Shown here in pieces: positions 1 through 8,067 of a DNA stretch of 15,916 bases. This stretch comes from Endozoicomonadaceae bacterium (GTDB lineage Bacteria > Pseudomonadota > Gammaproteobacteria > Pseudomonadales > Endozoicomonadaceae). Every line of letters begins with the position of its first letter. The stretch's first letter is position 1. Position numbers and translations under genes: made by a program. The stretch covers positions 1-15,916 of the forward strand of contig JAAOIJ010000061.1 in the NCBI GenBank assembly GCA_015163815.1. The letters are read 5' to 3'. The notes below the pieces were generated by a model. The model had not been told where the DNA came from. It saw nothing but the letters and a program-made list of their open reading frames with translations, and made no database searches.

Positions 1-52
1 GCTATAGAAAAGGCTTTACTGCCGCACTCCAAACTTAACTTATATAACTAGG

Positions 53-562
53 TTATGAATTAAGAATCACAAAAACTTTCACCATGCCAGGAATCTTCGT
101 TGCTTCTATTTTCAACTGATTCACAGTAATCTTATATTGATTATCTAACATTAATAACCATTTTATCAAATGGTTATATTCAACTTCATTAATCCATACT
201 GATATTTTTTTTAGACTAGGCTGTAGGCGTGAAATATTAATATGCAAAGCCTGCGCAGTTGATGCAATTGTTTTATCCGGCATTTTTGACGATTGCTGAC
301 TTAATTGTGATTGTTTTTTTGCTTGCTCTATATGCTCTGACATATAAACAAAATCTTCATATTCAACAATAGCTTGCTCACGAGATTTAGTTTCCCACTT
401 AAAAATAGGTAAAAATAAGATCAAATAAACCAGTAAAATGGCAACAGATCCAATAGCAATCAAAACAATACGCTGATCTCGTGTATTCAATTGAATCCAT
501 CGCAATAAAATCAGCTCTTTTAAATTCACATATAAAGCTTTAGCTTTCGTTTGTATCATCAT
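53..562 (-). CDS. gspM: Type II secretion system inner-membrane platform protein GspM
   Basis: GspM is a bitopic inner-membrane protein that pairs with GspL in the T2SS assembly platform. The 169-aa product has a cytoplasmic N-terminus containing an arginine-rich stretch (NTRDQR, about residues 26-31), one membrane segment (about 32-53, VLIAIGSVAILLVYLILFLP), and a periplasmic part beginning with a charged, coiled-coil-like stretch. The C-terminus is consistent with the small ferredoxin-like fold known for this family. The length is normal (about 160-180 aa). Sequence conservation is weak, as is usual for GspM; the call rests on topology and on being the last gene of an E-to-M series. The start overlaps the gspL stop as ATGA (559-562), so translation is probably coupled. 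ATGATG gives two possible starts one codon apart. Only 52 bases follow the stop; I see no terminator there, so a further gene such as gspN could lie outside the window. Confidence 0.9.
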   Translation of the reverse strand: MMIQTKAKALYVNLKELILLRWIQLNTRDQRIVLIAIGSVAILLVYLILFLPIFKWETKSREQAIVEYEDFVYMSEHIEQAKKQSQLSQQSSKMPDKTIASTAQALHINISRLQPSLKKISVWINEVEYNHLIKWLLMLDNQYKITVNQLKIEATKIPGMVKVFVILNS

Positions 563-1872
563 AGTGAAATCACCAATTTAGAGGAAAGGTTTGCTCCTAC
601 TTGATTAGATTGTTCAAGTTTAATTATCATGTCGTATTTTTTAAGTGCGTCAATATAAGCATGAAGCGCTTCAGCATGCTTTGTGTCTATATCACAAATT
701 AGGCTATATTGAGATGCAACAAAAGTCAGGCTATTTAATTTAACTGACTGATGCTCCTTCAAGACATCCGAAACAGGTTTTAGTAAATCAAATAAAACAG
801 GTTTCTCTATTTGTTCTGAATTGTTTTTTAACTTTCGGTCTAATTTACCACGAAGATTAATCATGCTTTTCTCTTTTGGAAAAGCCGTTTGATATATTTC
901 AATTGTTTTATTTGAAAAAGCATTTGATTTATAACTAAAAATAGAAATTGAGATGATATTTAATATTAAATTTAACGAAAATCCTGCAATAATAATATAA
1001 ATCAAACTACGCCAAGCATACCATCTTTTCTTGATTTTTTGATAACAAACATAAGATCCCATTCTTAAATTAACCAGTTTATTTTTTTTGTTTTTTTGAA
1101 AAAAGGTATCAATGAGGTGGTAAAAAATAGCGTGTTCTTGCTCTATACTTTCATAAGCAATATCATACTTTTCAGTCAAATTCAAAAAATATTCATCTAA
1201 CACTGTTTTCATTTGCCTATCTTGCGCATGGTAATATAACTGTATCGCAGTTATCTTATCACCCTCTTCATCACCTTGATTCATTTGCTCGACAAGTGAA
1301 TGATGAAAAATATCTGAAACTAAATCAATCTCAACAGTTTGAGTTGATTTGTTTGGAAAACAAATATGAGCATAATTTGATTCCAAGGTTATTTTTACGG
1401 TATGATCTGTTGTCACATCAAATAACTGTGATTCGGCGAATATAGCGCTGGGTTTCAATGCAATATTTTCAAATTCTTTTATCAAACGCTCTAATATCGT
1501 TTTAGCAATGACAGACAACATAATAATATTTTTTTCAACAACTTGATATGCCACATGAAATAATTCAATATCTTCTGATAAATATTCCTCGACCATAAAA
1601 GGAGCAACTTGTGCTATATGTTTATTTTGTGCAGAGTTAATTGGCATTTTATAATTAGAGCTGATCGTGCCTGGGATAAAGACAACAACATGATCTAGTA
1701 AATCTTTTAAATCAATTGCGTTTCTTTCAGATAACCACCCTTGTAAAACATTGATATCCCCTTCAGTGATAGCAGTCATCGTTTTCGTTATTTGATTCCA
1801 CTCACACCATTGCATCGTTAATTGATGAATGACAGCATCAGTATGAATGCGTATTATTAAATGATTGTGCAT
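559..1872 (-). CDS. gspL: Type II secretion system protein GspL
   Basis: GspL recruits the GspE ATPase to the inner membrane through an actin-like cytoplasmic domain and binds GspM in the periplasm. The 437-aa product shows that cytoplasmic domain (about 1-285), including the family-like stretch PFMVEEYLSEDIELFHVAY (91-109) and LVNLRMGSY just before the membrane. One membrane helix follows (about 288-312), then a periplasmic domain of about 125 residues. It is slightly longer than the usual 380-400 aa. I placed the start at 1872. That ATG overlaps the gspK stop as TAATG and has a strong ribosome binding site (GAGGGAG, 5 nt upstream). The frame stays open to another ATG at 1911, but that one has no Shine-Dalgarno and would overlap gspK by 40 bases. 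The gene ends in an ATGA overlap with gspM. Confidence 0.93.
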   Translation of the reverse strand: MHNHLIIRIHTDAVIHQLTMQWCEWNQITKTMTAITEGDINVLQGWLSERNAIDLKDLLDHVVVFIPGTISSNYKMPINSAQNKHIAQVAPFMVEEYLSEDIELFHVAYQVVEKNIIMLSVIAKTILERLIKEFENIALKPSAIFAESQLFDVTTDHTVKITLESNYAHICFPNKSTQTVEIDLVSDIFHHSLVEQMNQGDEEGDKITAIQLYYHAQDRQMKTVLDEYFLNLTEKYDIAYESIEQEHAIFYHLIDTFFQKNKKNKLVNLRMGSYVCYQKIKKRWYAWRSLIYIIIAGFSLNLILNIISISIFSYKSNAFSNKTIEIYQTAFPKEKSMINLRGKLDRKLKNNSEQIEKPVLFDLLKPVSDVLKEHQSVKLNSLTFVASQYSLICDIDTKHAEALHAYIDALKKYDMIIKLEQSNQVGANLSSKLVISL

Positions 1873-2822
1873 TACAACTCCCTCATTGATCGTCTTAATA
1901 CTGAAATCCATTTAGGATATTCACCTTCTTCACGCTGAATCACAGATACATTCCCTTTATGATTTCGGTATAACATTGAATGCAAGTAATAAGTTGTATT
2001 ATTGTAGACTGCTTTAATATAAACACTAAAATATTGACTAGCTAAGCCAATGTCTAAGTTATCCCATGCTATTTCATTTGAAAATACAGGTAATGCTTTA
2101 AGATCTTCTAATTTTTGAAAGCCAATATTGCTGCGCACCTGAATCACTTCTTCAATATCTTCCTCAGCTAGTTCAGGGAACACAATCGCCATTAATTCTC
2201 TAGGTATTGTATTCATATTCCATTTTGTTTGCCCAGGTAATGCTGTAATATAAGGCCTTAGTTTTTTATATTCCTCACTCGATAATATTTTGTCTATTTT
2301 CAATTCAGATACATTCGTAAATTCACCACTTTTCAGATTGACAGGTGACTTTTCCGATTCAGAGATTTCAGTGTTTTCTGTTTTCCAATCTATAATTCGT
2401 TGCGCCGCATCACTATCAAATAATTGCGTCAATAAAACATAAAACTCATCATCAGCTTGATTTTTTTGTTGATTATTTTTTAATCTATTGATATTAAATA
2501 ATGCTTGTTCATCAATCACTTGTACTGTTAAAGCGACATTATCTATTGTCAGCTTATGATCATCAGCCCATTTAGAAAACCAATGATCTAATTGCACATA
2601 ATCCGATTGTTTCTCATGTTCATCAGGTTGCAGTAGCATGGCAATATATTGCTCAGCACTTAATGCATAATATTTAGCTTGTTGATAATGCAAGTAAGTC
2701 CCTTGTTTTACAACATTGACACGAGTTATTACAAAAATTGCTGCAGAAATAGTTGCAATAAATGTAAAAATCATCATCACAAAAATCAAAGCGATTCCTT
2801 GTTGCTTTTTCTGATTAATCAC
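1872..2822 (-). CDS. gspK: Type II secretion system minor pseudopilin GspK
   Basis: GspK is the largest minor pseudopilin and caps the pseudopilus tip with GspI and GspJ. The 316-aa product has a short basic leader (MINQKKQQG), a prepilin peptidase site after Gly9, and a hydrophobic helix (about 10-32). The mature +5 residue is Phe rather than Glu, which is the known hallmark of GspK and separates it from the other pseudopilins here. The large globular insertion (about 60-300) has the expected size. The LPVFSNEIAWDNL region, about 245-257, lies in the part expected to be helical. The start codon is GTG, supported by GAGGTG five bases upstream; translation therefore restarts 22 bases after the gspJ stop. 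The gene ends in a TAATG overlap with gspL. Confidence 0.95.
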   Translation of the reverse strand: MINQKKQQGIALIFVMMIFTFIATISAAIFVITRVNVVKQGTYLHYQQAKYYALSAEQYIAMLLQPDEHEKQSDYVQLDHWFSKWADDHKLTIDNVALTVQVIDEQALFNINRLKNNQQKNQADDEFYVLLTQLFDSDAAQRIIDWKTENTEISESEKSPVNLKSGEFTNVSELKIDKILSSEEYKKLRPYITALPGQTKWNMNTIPRELMAIVFPELAEEDIEEVIQVRSNIGFQKLEDLKALPVFSNEIAWDNLDIGLASQYFSVYIKAVYNNTTYYLHSMLYRNHKGNVSVIQREEGEYPKWISVLRRSMREL

Positions 2823-2844
2823 TGAATCACCTCATAGAACTGGC

Positions 2845-3552
2845 TTAATTCGTATCTTCATTTGAATCTTCAAATCTATTTTTTTGCGCATTAGATGCTT
2901 TGTTTTGACTATGAAATATCGCATTATTTTTATCATACCCTAAAAAATACCAATCAATATGGCCATACACGGTATGCTCTAATTTCAAATGCATGGCTTC
3001 AGGTAAAATCTTTATAAATTCAAATTCCAGCTTATTTTCTGGTGGCCATTGATCAATCCATTCTTTTTTATATAAAAACTTGATCTCTACTTTTTTTAAA
3101 TCAGTCAAAATTGTATATTCAACAGGATCAATTGGTTCTGTTAAATCTAGTTGATCCCAATAATATCGAATTAATGAATTGTTTTCAAAAGCATAACCAA
3201 CACGCTGCAAATCACTGTTATTTGATTGTGTTAAATTTTTTGCACCTTGCCTAGAAAAGGTTAATAAATCTGAAGCTTTATCAAACTGCTTTCCTCCAAC
3301 AAAAGCATATTCTTGATCACCTTCTTCATCTTGCACAGGTCTTGCCATCACATGTAAAAAATCTTGCTCTAAAATTGCTTTCGTTCGCTGTATATCACTT
3401 AATCGATCCCATCCATTCACTAGCATTGTTTTTGAAGCTGACGAGTAACGAAATAATTTATAGCAAGCTCCAGATACAATTGAAAAAATAGAAATAGCAA
3501 TTAACAATTCTAACAGTGTAAATCCTTGCTGTCTAAAAAGTTTTTTACTCAT
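2845..3552 (-). CDS. gspJ: Type II secretion system minor pseudopilin GspJ
   Basis: GspJ is a minor pseudopilin that forms the tip complex with GspI and GspK. The 235-aa product begins with a type IV prepilin leader (MSKKLFRQQG), has cleavage between Gly10 and Phe11, and keeps Glu at mature position +5 (FTLLE). A hydrophobic helix runs to about residue 33. The rest is a beta-rich periplasmic domain of normal length, with the conserved-looking stretch MLVNGWDRLSDIQRTKAILEQDF (about 38-60) typical of GspJ. The C-terminal 25 residues are polar, Asn/Lys-rich and probably disordered. The start overlaps the gspI stop as ATGA (3549-3552). Confidence 0.95.
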   Translation of the reverse strand: MSKKLFRQQGFTLLELLIAISIFSIVSGACYKLFRYSSASKTMLVNGWDRLSDIQRTKAILEQDFLHVMARPVQDEEGDQEYAFVGGKQFDKASDLLTFSRQGAKNLTQSNNSDLQRVGYAFENNSLIRYYWDQLDLTEPIDPVEYTILTDLKKVEIKFLYKKEWIDQWPPENKLEFEFIKILPEAMHLKLEHTVYGHIDWYFLGYDKNNAIFHSQNKASNAQKNRFEDSNEDTN

Positions 3553-4022
3553 GGCTTGATTCTCCGAATAAAGCCTTTGAGTTGATAAATTTTAGAGCCT
3601 TCATCTTCCTCACTTCCAAGGTAAACGATCAGTTGCACACTTCTTAATGATGCTAGATTTATAATTGTATTTGTATTTGTTTCTGTTTCTATCTGTATCT
3701 CTGATTCCGCCTCGGATATAATTTGCTTAATATACCACTTTCGATTATAAGCAGTACTTTTTGTATTACTAGACCCTATATCAGGGAATTTTTTTTGAAT
3801 GCTAATTTGCTTGAATGCTTCTTCAGCGACCCAGCTAGCTAAAACACGTTCTTGAGCATAACGTAAATATTTTACAGATTGACTACTGGTGACAATGAGC
3901 GTTGAAGCGGAGATTGAAAAAATAGCCAAAGCAACTAATACTTCTAATAAAGTAAAACCTTTCATATTTGACCGCATGAAAGTACAATCATATTTTATTT
4001 TAATCTTTTTTTGTAATTTCAT
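3549..4022 (-). CDS. gspI: Type II secretion system minor pseudopilin GspI
   Basis: GspI is a minor pseudopilin that nucleates the tip complex with GspJ and GspK. The product has the motif KG/FTLLEVLVALAIF with Glu at mature +5, then the GspI-type stretch AQERVLASWVAEEAF and a compact C-terminal domain. Mature size is as expected. The start is uncertain. From 4022 the protein is 157 aa with a 22-residue leader and overlaps gspH by 23 bases; its only candidate Shine-Dalgarno (GGAG) is 12 bases away. In-frame ATGs at 3977 and 3965 give the more usual 7- or 3-residue leaders but have no visible Shine-Dalgarno. Residues about 107-118 are the repetitive stretch EIQIETETNTNT, encoded by short tandem repeats. 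The stop overlaps the gspJ start. Confidence 0.93.
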   Translation of the reverse strand: MKLQKKIKIKYDCTFMRSNMKGFTLLEVLVALAIFSISASTLIVTSSQSVKYLRYAQERVLASWVAEEAFKQISIQKKFPDIGSSNTKSTAYNRKWYIKQIISEAESEIQIETETNTNTIINLASLRSVQLIVYLGSEEDEGSKIYQLKGFIRRIKP

Positions 4023-4560
4023 GCAAAGGGGTCACTCCATCAGTTTCCAAATGAAACACAGATACTGATTGATCGTGTTTTAGCGTGAATACAATAGAAG
4101 CAGGCGTCATAACACCTGTATTAAAAAAAATAATACGCATTTCTGGTACCTTGTCATCTTCATCTTCATCAGCATGAGTATCATCTTGATCTAGTTCTTT
4201 GAGCACCTCGGATGTAATAGAGAGACTCATCTTAGCAGGTAACACATGCGGACTCCACTGCTTCATTGTTTTCAAAGAAACCCATTTTTCTTCTTCAATA
4301 TCCCAGCGCCACCATTGATAAACGATTTGATTGATTCCTTCTAATACTGTGACTGATAATCCAATAGCAGTACCGGATAGAACAGCATAGTTATTGGCAG
4401 CTTTTGTCAGTTGAATCAACTCGTGTGCTTCAGCTTTTAAAAGATCTCTTGCATTATGTGTTCGAGGGGCTACTACAACAACACCTATTAATATGCTGAT
4501 AATCAATATAACAATTAAAACTTCAATTAAGGTAAAGCCTTGCTCTCGACTGATTCGCAT
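4000..4560 (-). CDS. gspH: Type II secretion system minor pseudopilin GspH
   Basis: GspH is a minor pseudopilin thought to connect the tip complex to the GspG shaft. The 186-aa product has leader MRISREQG, cleavage after Gly8, Phe9 as the mature N-terminus and Glu13 at +5 (FTLIE). A hydrophobic helix runs to about residue 31, followed by a GspH-type beta domain with a C-terminal sheet (MRIIFFNTGVMTPASIVFTL). An unusual acidic run (about 124-140, with ten Asp or Glu residues) sits in a predicted loop; it is encoded by hexanucleotide repeats. The start lies 2 bases after the gspG stop, with no strong Shine-Dalgarno of its own, so translational coupling to the abundant GspG message is likely. 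Confidence 0.94.
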   Translation of the reverse strand: MRISREQGFTLIEVLIVILIISILIGVVVVAPRTHNARDLLKAEAHELIQLTKAANNYAVLSGTAIGLSVTVLEGINQIVYQWWRWDIEEEKWVSLKTMKQWSPHVLPAKMSLSITSEVLKELDQDDTHADEDEDDKVPEMRIIFFNTGVMTPASIVFTLKHDQSVSVFHLETDGVTPLHEITKKD

Positions 4561-4562
4561 TT

Positions 4563-5036
4563 TTATTCTGGATCCCAGTTACCGATTATGGCATCTTTTC
4601 CAGATCCGCCTTCTCTTCCAGTCGGTCCTAAACTATAAATATCATAGGAATTAACATTATGCATACCTGGATTTTCATATTGATACTCACGTCCCCAGGG
4701 ATCTAATAATGCAGAAGGGTTTTTCAAATACGCTTGTACAGGAAAATTGACAGGGATCGGTGGAATACTTGTTTTGTATACTAATGCATTTAATCCTTGT
4801 TCATTGGATGGGTATTTTCCATTATCTATAAAATAAAAATCTATCGCGACACCTAATGCATTAATATTGGCTTTGGTTGCTGCAATTTTAGCTTGATCTG
4901 GTCTACTTAGAAAATTAGGCACAACAATAGAGGCTAAAATAGCTAAAATAACCACAACAATCATAACTTCAATTAAAGTAAAACCTGACATTTTAGGTTT
5001 CTTTGAATGATATTTAACGTTTCTTATGTTATGCAT
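4563..5036 (-). CDS. gspG: Type II secretion system major pseudopilin GspG
   Basis: GspG is the main subunit of the periplasmic pseudopilus piston. The 157-aa precursor has the canonical SG/FTLIEVMIVVVILAILA segment with Glu at mature +5, then the family stretch PNFLSRPDQAKIAATKANI. The late motif YDIYSLGPTGREGGSGKDA and IGNW belong to the region that binds calcium in known GspG proteins. The leader is 18 residues, longer than the usual 6-10. I kept the upstream ATG at 5036 because GAGAGAG lies about 6 bases before it, whereas the internal ATG at 4991 (leader MSG) has no Shine-Dalgarno. A 48-base gap separates it from gspF, the largest gap inside the operon, leaving room for its own translation signals or mRNA processing. 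Confidence 0.97.
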   Translation of the reverse strand: MHNIRNVKYHSKKPKMSGFTLIEVMIVVVILAILASIVVPNFLSRPDQAKIAATKANINALGVAIDFYFIDNGKYPSNEQGLNALVYKTSIPPIPVNFPVQAYLKNPSALLDPWGREYQYENPGMHNVNSYDIYSLGPTGREGGSGKDAIIGNWDPE

Positions 5037-5084
5037 AACATACTCTCTCTAATAAAAGATCAATCTATTCTCTAGCTAAATTGA

Positions 5085-6320
5085 TTAATGGATTAAAGTA
5101 TTGATATTTAAAATAGGCAATAAAATTGCCAATACAACAAATAAAACCATACCACCCATAACCACTAACATCAGAGGTTCAAATAAACCAATTAACATGG
5201 CCATTTTATTTTCTAGCTCCATTTGTTGGTTATAAGACGCTCTTTCTAACATATTATCTAGTTCTCCAGTCGATTCACCACTGGCTATCATATGCAACAT
5301 TAAAGGTGGAAAATAATTAAATTTTTTCAGAGATCGATATAAACTACTGCCTTCTAGAACATTTTTTCCAGCTTCTATAATCCCTTCTCTCATTTTATCA
5401 TTACTCACAACTTTCGCTGAAATAACTAATGCATCAACAACTGAAACACCACTTTTAGTTAAAATACTTAATGTTCCTGCAAATTGTGAAGTATTTAAAG
5501 CACAACTAAAAGCTCCTATGACAGGCATTTTTAATATTTTAGCATGCCATTTCAGTCTTAACTTAGGGCGCTTTAATAATTTTGAAATCAATATAAATAA
5601 GGCAATACTGCCGATTAACATCATAAGCCACCAACGCTGAAAACCTTCACTCATATGAATCAGAATTTCAGTAATGACGGGTAACTCTTCACCATTATCA
5701 ATAAAAACTTTAATGACATCTGGCACGACAAAACCCAGTAAAAAGCTCACAATGGCAATCGAAACAAAAAATAATATAACAGGATACAATAAAGCTAATT
5801 TCACTTTTTGTCTGGATTGCATACTTTTTTCTGTAAAATCAGCTAATCGAATTAATATTTTATCTAAATGACCTGCATGCTCGCCGGCTGCTATTGTCGC
5901 TCGATACATTTGCGGAAAATGTTGCGGCAAACTATCTAAGCTAGACGCCAAGGTAAAGCCTTCTAATACTTGAGATCGAAGCGATAATATAATATTTTTA
6001 ATCCAAGATTTTTCTTGCTGCGCAGCAATGGCTCCCAAAGATTCTTCGATAGGCATAGAAGCTTGGATTAATGTTGCTAATTGGCGAGTAATTAAAGCTA
6101 AATCAACAACACCTAATTTTCGTTCAAAAAAAGAGACAATACTATTAGATTTTTTTCCTAACTTATTAGTTTTTTGATGATGATCAATACTATCAATACT
6201 AATCGGTGTCAGCTTTTTTTCTCTTAAAATATGACGAACTTGCCTTGCACTATCTGCTTCTTCAGTCCCTTTTTTTTCGCGACCTGTCAAGTCTAGTGCT
6301 CGATATTCAAAAACAGCCAT
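5085..6320 (-). CDS. gspF: Type II secretion system inner-membrane protein GspF
   Basis: GspF is the polytopic platform protein around which the pseudopilus is thought to assemble; it contacts GspE and GspL. The 411-aa product starts with the typical MAVFEYRALDLTG and has two repeated T2SSF domains (about 74-198 and 279-400). Each carries the paired motif: GEHAGHLDKIL near 147 and GESTGELDNML near 348. Three membrane segments are visible (about 173-200, 230-248 and 376-403). I placed the start at 6320, where AGAGGA lies 5 bases upstream and the family N-terminus matches. The frame stays open to a GTG at 6347 that overlaps the gspE stop (TAGTG), but that would add nine basic residues not expected in the family. 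It lies 26 bases after gspE. Confidence 0.97.
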   Translation of the reverse strand: MAVFEYRALDLTGREKKGTEEADSARQVRHILREKKLTPISIDSIDHHQKTNKLGKKSNSIVSFFERKLGVVDLALITRQLATLIQASMPIEESLGAIAAQQEKSWIKNIILSLRSQVLEGFTLASSLDSLPQHFPQMYRATIAAGEHAGHLDKILIRLADFTEKSMQSRQKVKLALLYPVILFFVSIAIVSFLLGFVVPDVIKVFIDNGEELPVITEILIHMSEGFQRWWLMMLIGSIALFILISKLLKRPKLRLKWHAKILKMPVIGAFSCALNTSQFAGTLSILTKSGVSVVDALVISAKVVSNDKMREGIIEAGKNVLEGSSLYRSLKKFNYFPPLMLHMIASGESTGELDNMLERASYNQQMELENKMAMLIGLFEPLMLVVMGGMVLFVVLAILLPILNINTLIH

Positions 6321-6346
6321 CTTATTCCTCTTACTTTTTTGATACA

Positions 6347-7858
6347 CTAATCTTGATGCGTAACGCGCAATACTTCTTCAATTGTCGTCAATCCTTCTAA
6401 TATTTTTTCAGCCCCATTTTCATGGATGCTAGGCATGGTTTTGCGAATATATTCTGTAATATTTTGCTCACTATCTTCGCTATGAATCATTCGCCTTACT
6501 TCTTTGTCCATTAATAATGTTTCATAAATACCTGTTCTACCACGATACCCGCTTGAACGACATTCTTCACAACCTTTTGGTTTAAATAAAGTAGGCGCCG
6601 AGTCGATATCAACCCTTAATACTTTACATTCTGATTCAGTAGGACTATAAGATTCTTTACAATGCTCACATAATACACGAACTAAGCGTTGCGCCACAAT
6701 ACCACCTAAGCTAGAAGCTAATAAAAAAGGTTCAACAGCCATATCTTTTAATCTAGCAATCGCCCCAATTGCTGTATTGGTATGCAATGTAGATAAGACC
6801 AAATGTCCTGTTAAACTAGCTTGAACAGCAATTTCAGCTGTTTCTTTATCTCGAATTTCACCCACCATCACAACATCTGGATCTTGTCTTAATATAGCTC
6901 GCAATCCTGCAGCAAACGTCATGCCAACTTTCACATTCACTTGTGTTTGCCCAATACCTTCTAAATTATATTCAATAGGATCTTCTATAGTTAAAATATT
7001 TCGACATGGATCATTGAGTGTAGCTAATCCGCCATACAAAGTTGTTGTCTTACCTGACCCAGTCGGCCCTGTAACTAAAATAATACCATGTGGCTGCATT
7101 AACATTTTAGTTAATTGCGATAAATGAAAAGCTGATAGTCCTAAAGATTTTAACGTTAAACGGCCAGCAGCTTTGTCTAAAAGTCGTAAAACGACGCGTT
7201 CTCCATTACGAGAAGGCAAAGTGGACACACGGACATCAACTTCACGGCCTGCTACTTTCAGTGAGATACGCCCATCTTGAGGAATACGTTTCTCAGCAAT
7301 ATCTAATTTAGCCATTACTTTAATACGCGAAACAAGCAGTGCAGCTAAATGTGGTTGTAAAGATAAAACTTCTCTTAAAACACCATCTACTCGATAACGC
7401 GCTACAACACGGGAGTCAAATGTTTCCAGATGAATATCAGAAGCTTCCTCTTTAATCGATTCAGTTAACAAAGCATTAATTAATTTAATAACAGGTGCAT
7501 CATCTGCTTGTTCCATTAAGTCTTCTACAGCAGGCACTGCATCAGCTAAACTAGTAAAATCAATATCATCTCCTAAACCAACAGCTTCTTGCAAGGAATC
7601 CGCTGTATTTTGGTGATACGTTTCTGTCATTTTGTCAGACAGTTCATTTTCTTCTACGCGCTGATACCGCAGTGGCTTTTCAAAAAATCTTCGCACTTCT
7701 GATAAGACTTCTGGCGTAATCGGCAGCATATACCACAGGGTAGGCTCACATTCTAAGGTTAATACTACTCGATAACGCCGTGCAAAGGAAAACGGTAGTA
7801 TTTTTTTATCAGCTTCTTCTTGAGGTGTAGCTGACACCATCTCAGTTTGGATCGTCAT
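6347..7858 (-). CDS. gspE: Type II secretion ATPase GspE
   Basis: GspE is the cytoplasmic hexameric ATPase that powers pseudopilus assembly; it docks on GspL through its N-terminal domain. The 503-aa product has LPFSFARR near the N-terminus (about 21-28, the GspL-contact region), Walker A GPTGSGKTTT (264-273), an Asp box/Walker B region DPDVVMVGEIRD (about 326-337), a His box (STLHTN), and a C-terminal tetracysteine zinc site (CEHC at 397-400 and CEEC at 430-433). All catalytic motifs are intact and the length is normal. I placed the start at the ATG at 7858, with a moderate Shine-Dalgarno (TGAGA) upstream. The frame stays open to a TTG at 7891 without a Shine-Dalgarno, which would add 11 residues. 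It is the first gene of the leftward operon and faces gspC. Confidence 0.97.
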   Translation of the reverse strand: MTIQTEMVSATPQEEADKKILPFSFARRYRVVLTLECEPTLWYMLPITPEVLSEVRRFFEKPLRYQRVEENELSDKMTETYHQNTADSLQEAVGLGDDIDFTSLADAVPAVEDLMEQADDAPVIKLINALLTESIKEEASDIHLETFDSRVVARYRVDGVLREVLSLQPHLAALLVSRIKVMAKLDIAEKRIPQDGRISLKVAGREVDVRVSTLPSRNGERVVLRLLDKAAGRLTLKSLGLSAFHLSQLTKMLMQPHGIILVTGPTGSGKTTTLYGGLATLNDPCRNILTIEDPIEYNLEGIGQTQVNVKVGMTFAAGLRAILRQDPDVVMVGEIRDKETAEIAVQASLTGHLVLSTLHTNTAIGAIARLKDMAVEPFLLASSLGGIVAQRLVRVLCEHCKESYSPTESECKVLRVDIDSAPTLFKPKGCEECRSSGYRGRTGIYETLLMDKEVRRMIHSEDSEQNITEYIRKTMPSIHENGAEKILEGLTTIEEVLRVTHQD

Positions 7859-7971
7859 ATTCGTCTCAAAATCATCACTCTGGTTCTTCAAGTATATTTA
7901 CGATATCACGACATACTATTTTAGAATACCTTTTTATTCGCTAAAAAAATTGTCTCAATTTTTATTACTAA

Positions 7972-7980
7972 TGATATACT
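7972..7980 (+). promoter_or_regulatory. Putative extended -10 element for gspCD
   Basis: TGATATACT fits the extended -10 pattern TGnTATAMT (TG at 7972-7973, TATACT at 7975-7980). A TTGTCT lies 19 bases upstream of the hexamer, slightly too far for a good -35 box, but extended -10 promoters depend less on it. Transcription would start near 7987 and give a leader of about 160 bases ahead of gspC containing both inverted repeats. In such AT-rich DNA a chance match is quite possible. Confidence 0.3.
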
Positions 7981-8047
7981 AGTCATATGTAAGGGCGTCA
8001 TTCAAGGATTCTACATTAATGAATGTGATAGGTTCAATACTATCTGG

Positions 8048-8064
8048 AACTATGCTATATAGTT
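8048..8064. repeat. Inverted repeat upstream of gspC (AACTAT/ATAGTT)
   Basis: AACTAT (8048-8053) and ATAGTT (8059-8064) are perfect inverted arms separated by GCTAT. The element lies 82 bases before the gspC start and 3 bases from a second inverted repeat. It could be an operator or part of an mRNA leader structure. Six-bp AT-rich arms are common by chance, so the pairing with its neighbour is the main reason to list it. Confidence 0.3.
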
Positions 8065-8067
8065 TTC

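Noticed and set aside
44..56. ATAAC-TAG-GTTAT dyad after gspM
   Set aside because: A five-bp AT-rich stem that overlaps the gspM stop, with no T-run; it is not a credible terminator.
5059..5085. Inverted arms ATCAAT/ATTGAT in the gspF-gspG gap
   Set aside because: Six AT-rich base pairs with a 15-base loop are too weak to claim a processing hairpin or attenuator.
5674..7127. Plus-strand frames at 5674-5871, 6206-6400 and 6921-7127
   Set aside because: They lie antisense inside gspF and gspE, have no Shine-Dalgarno, and their sense-strand partners are highly conserved genes.
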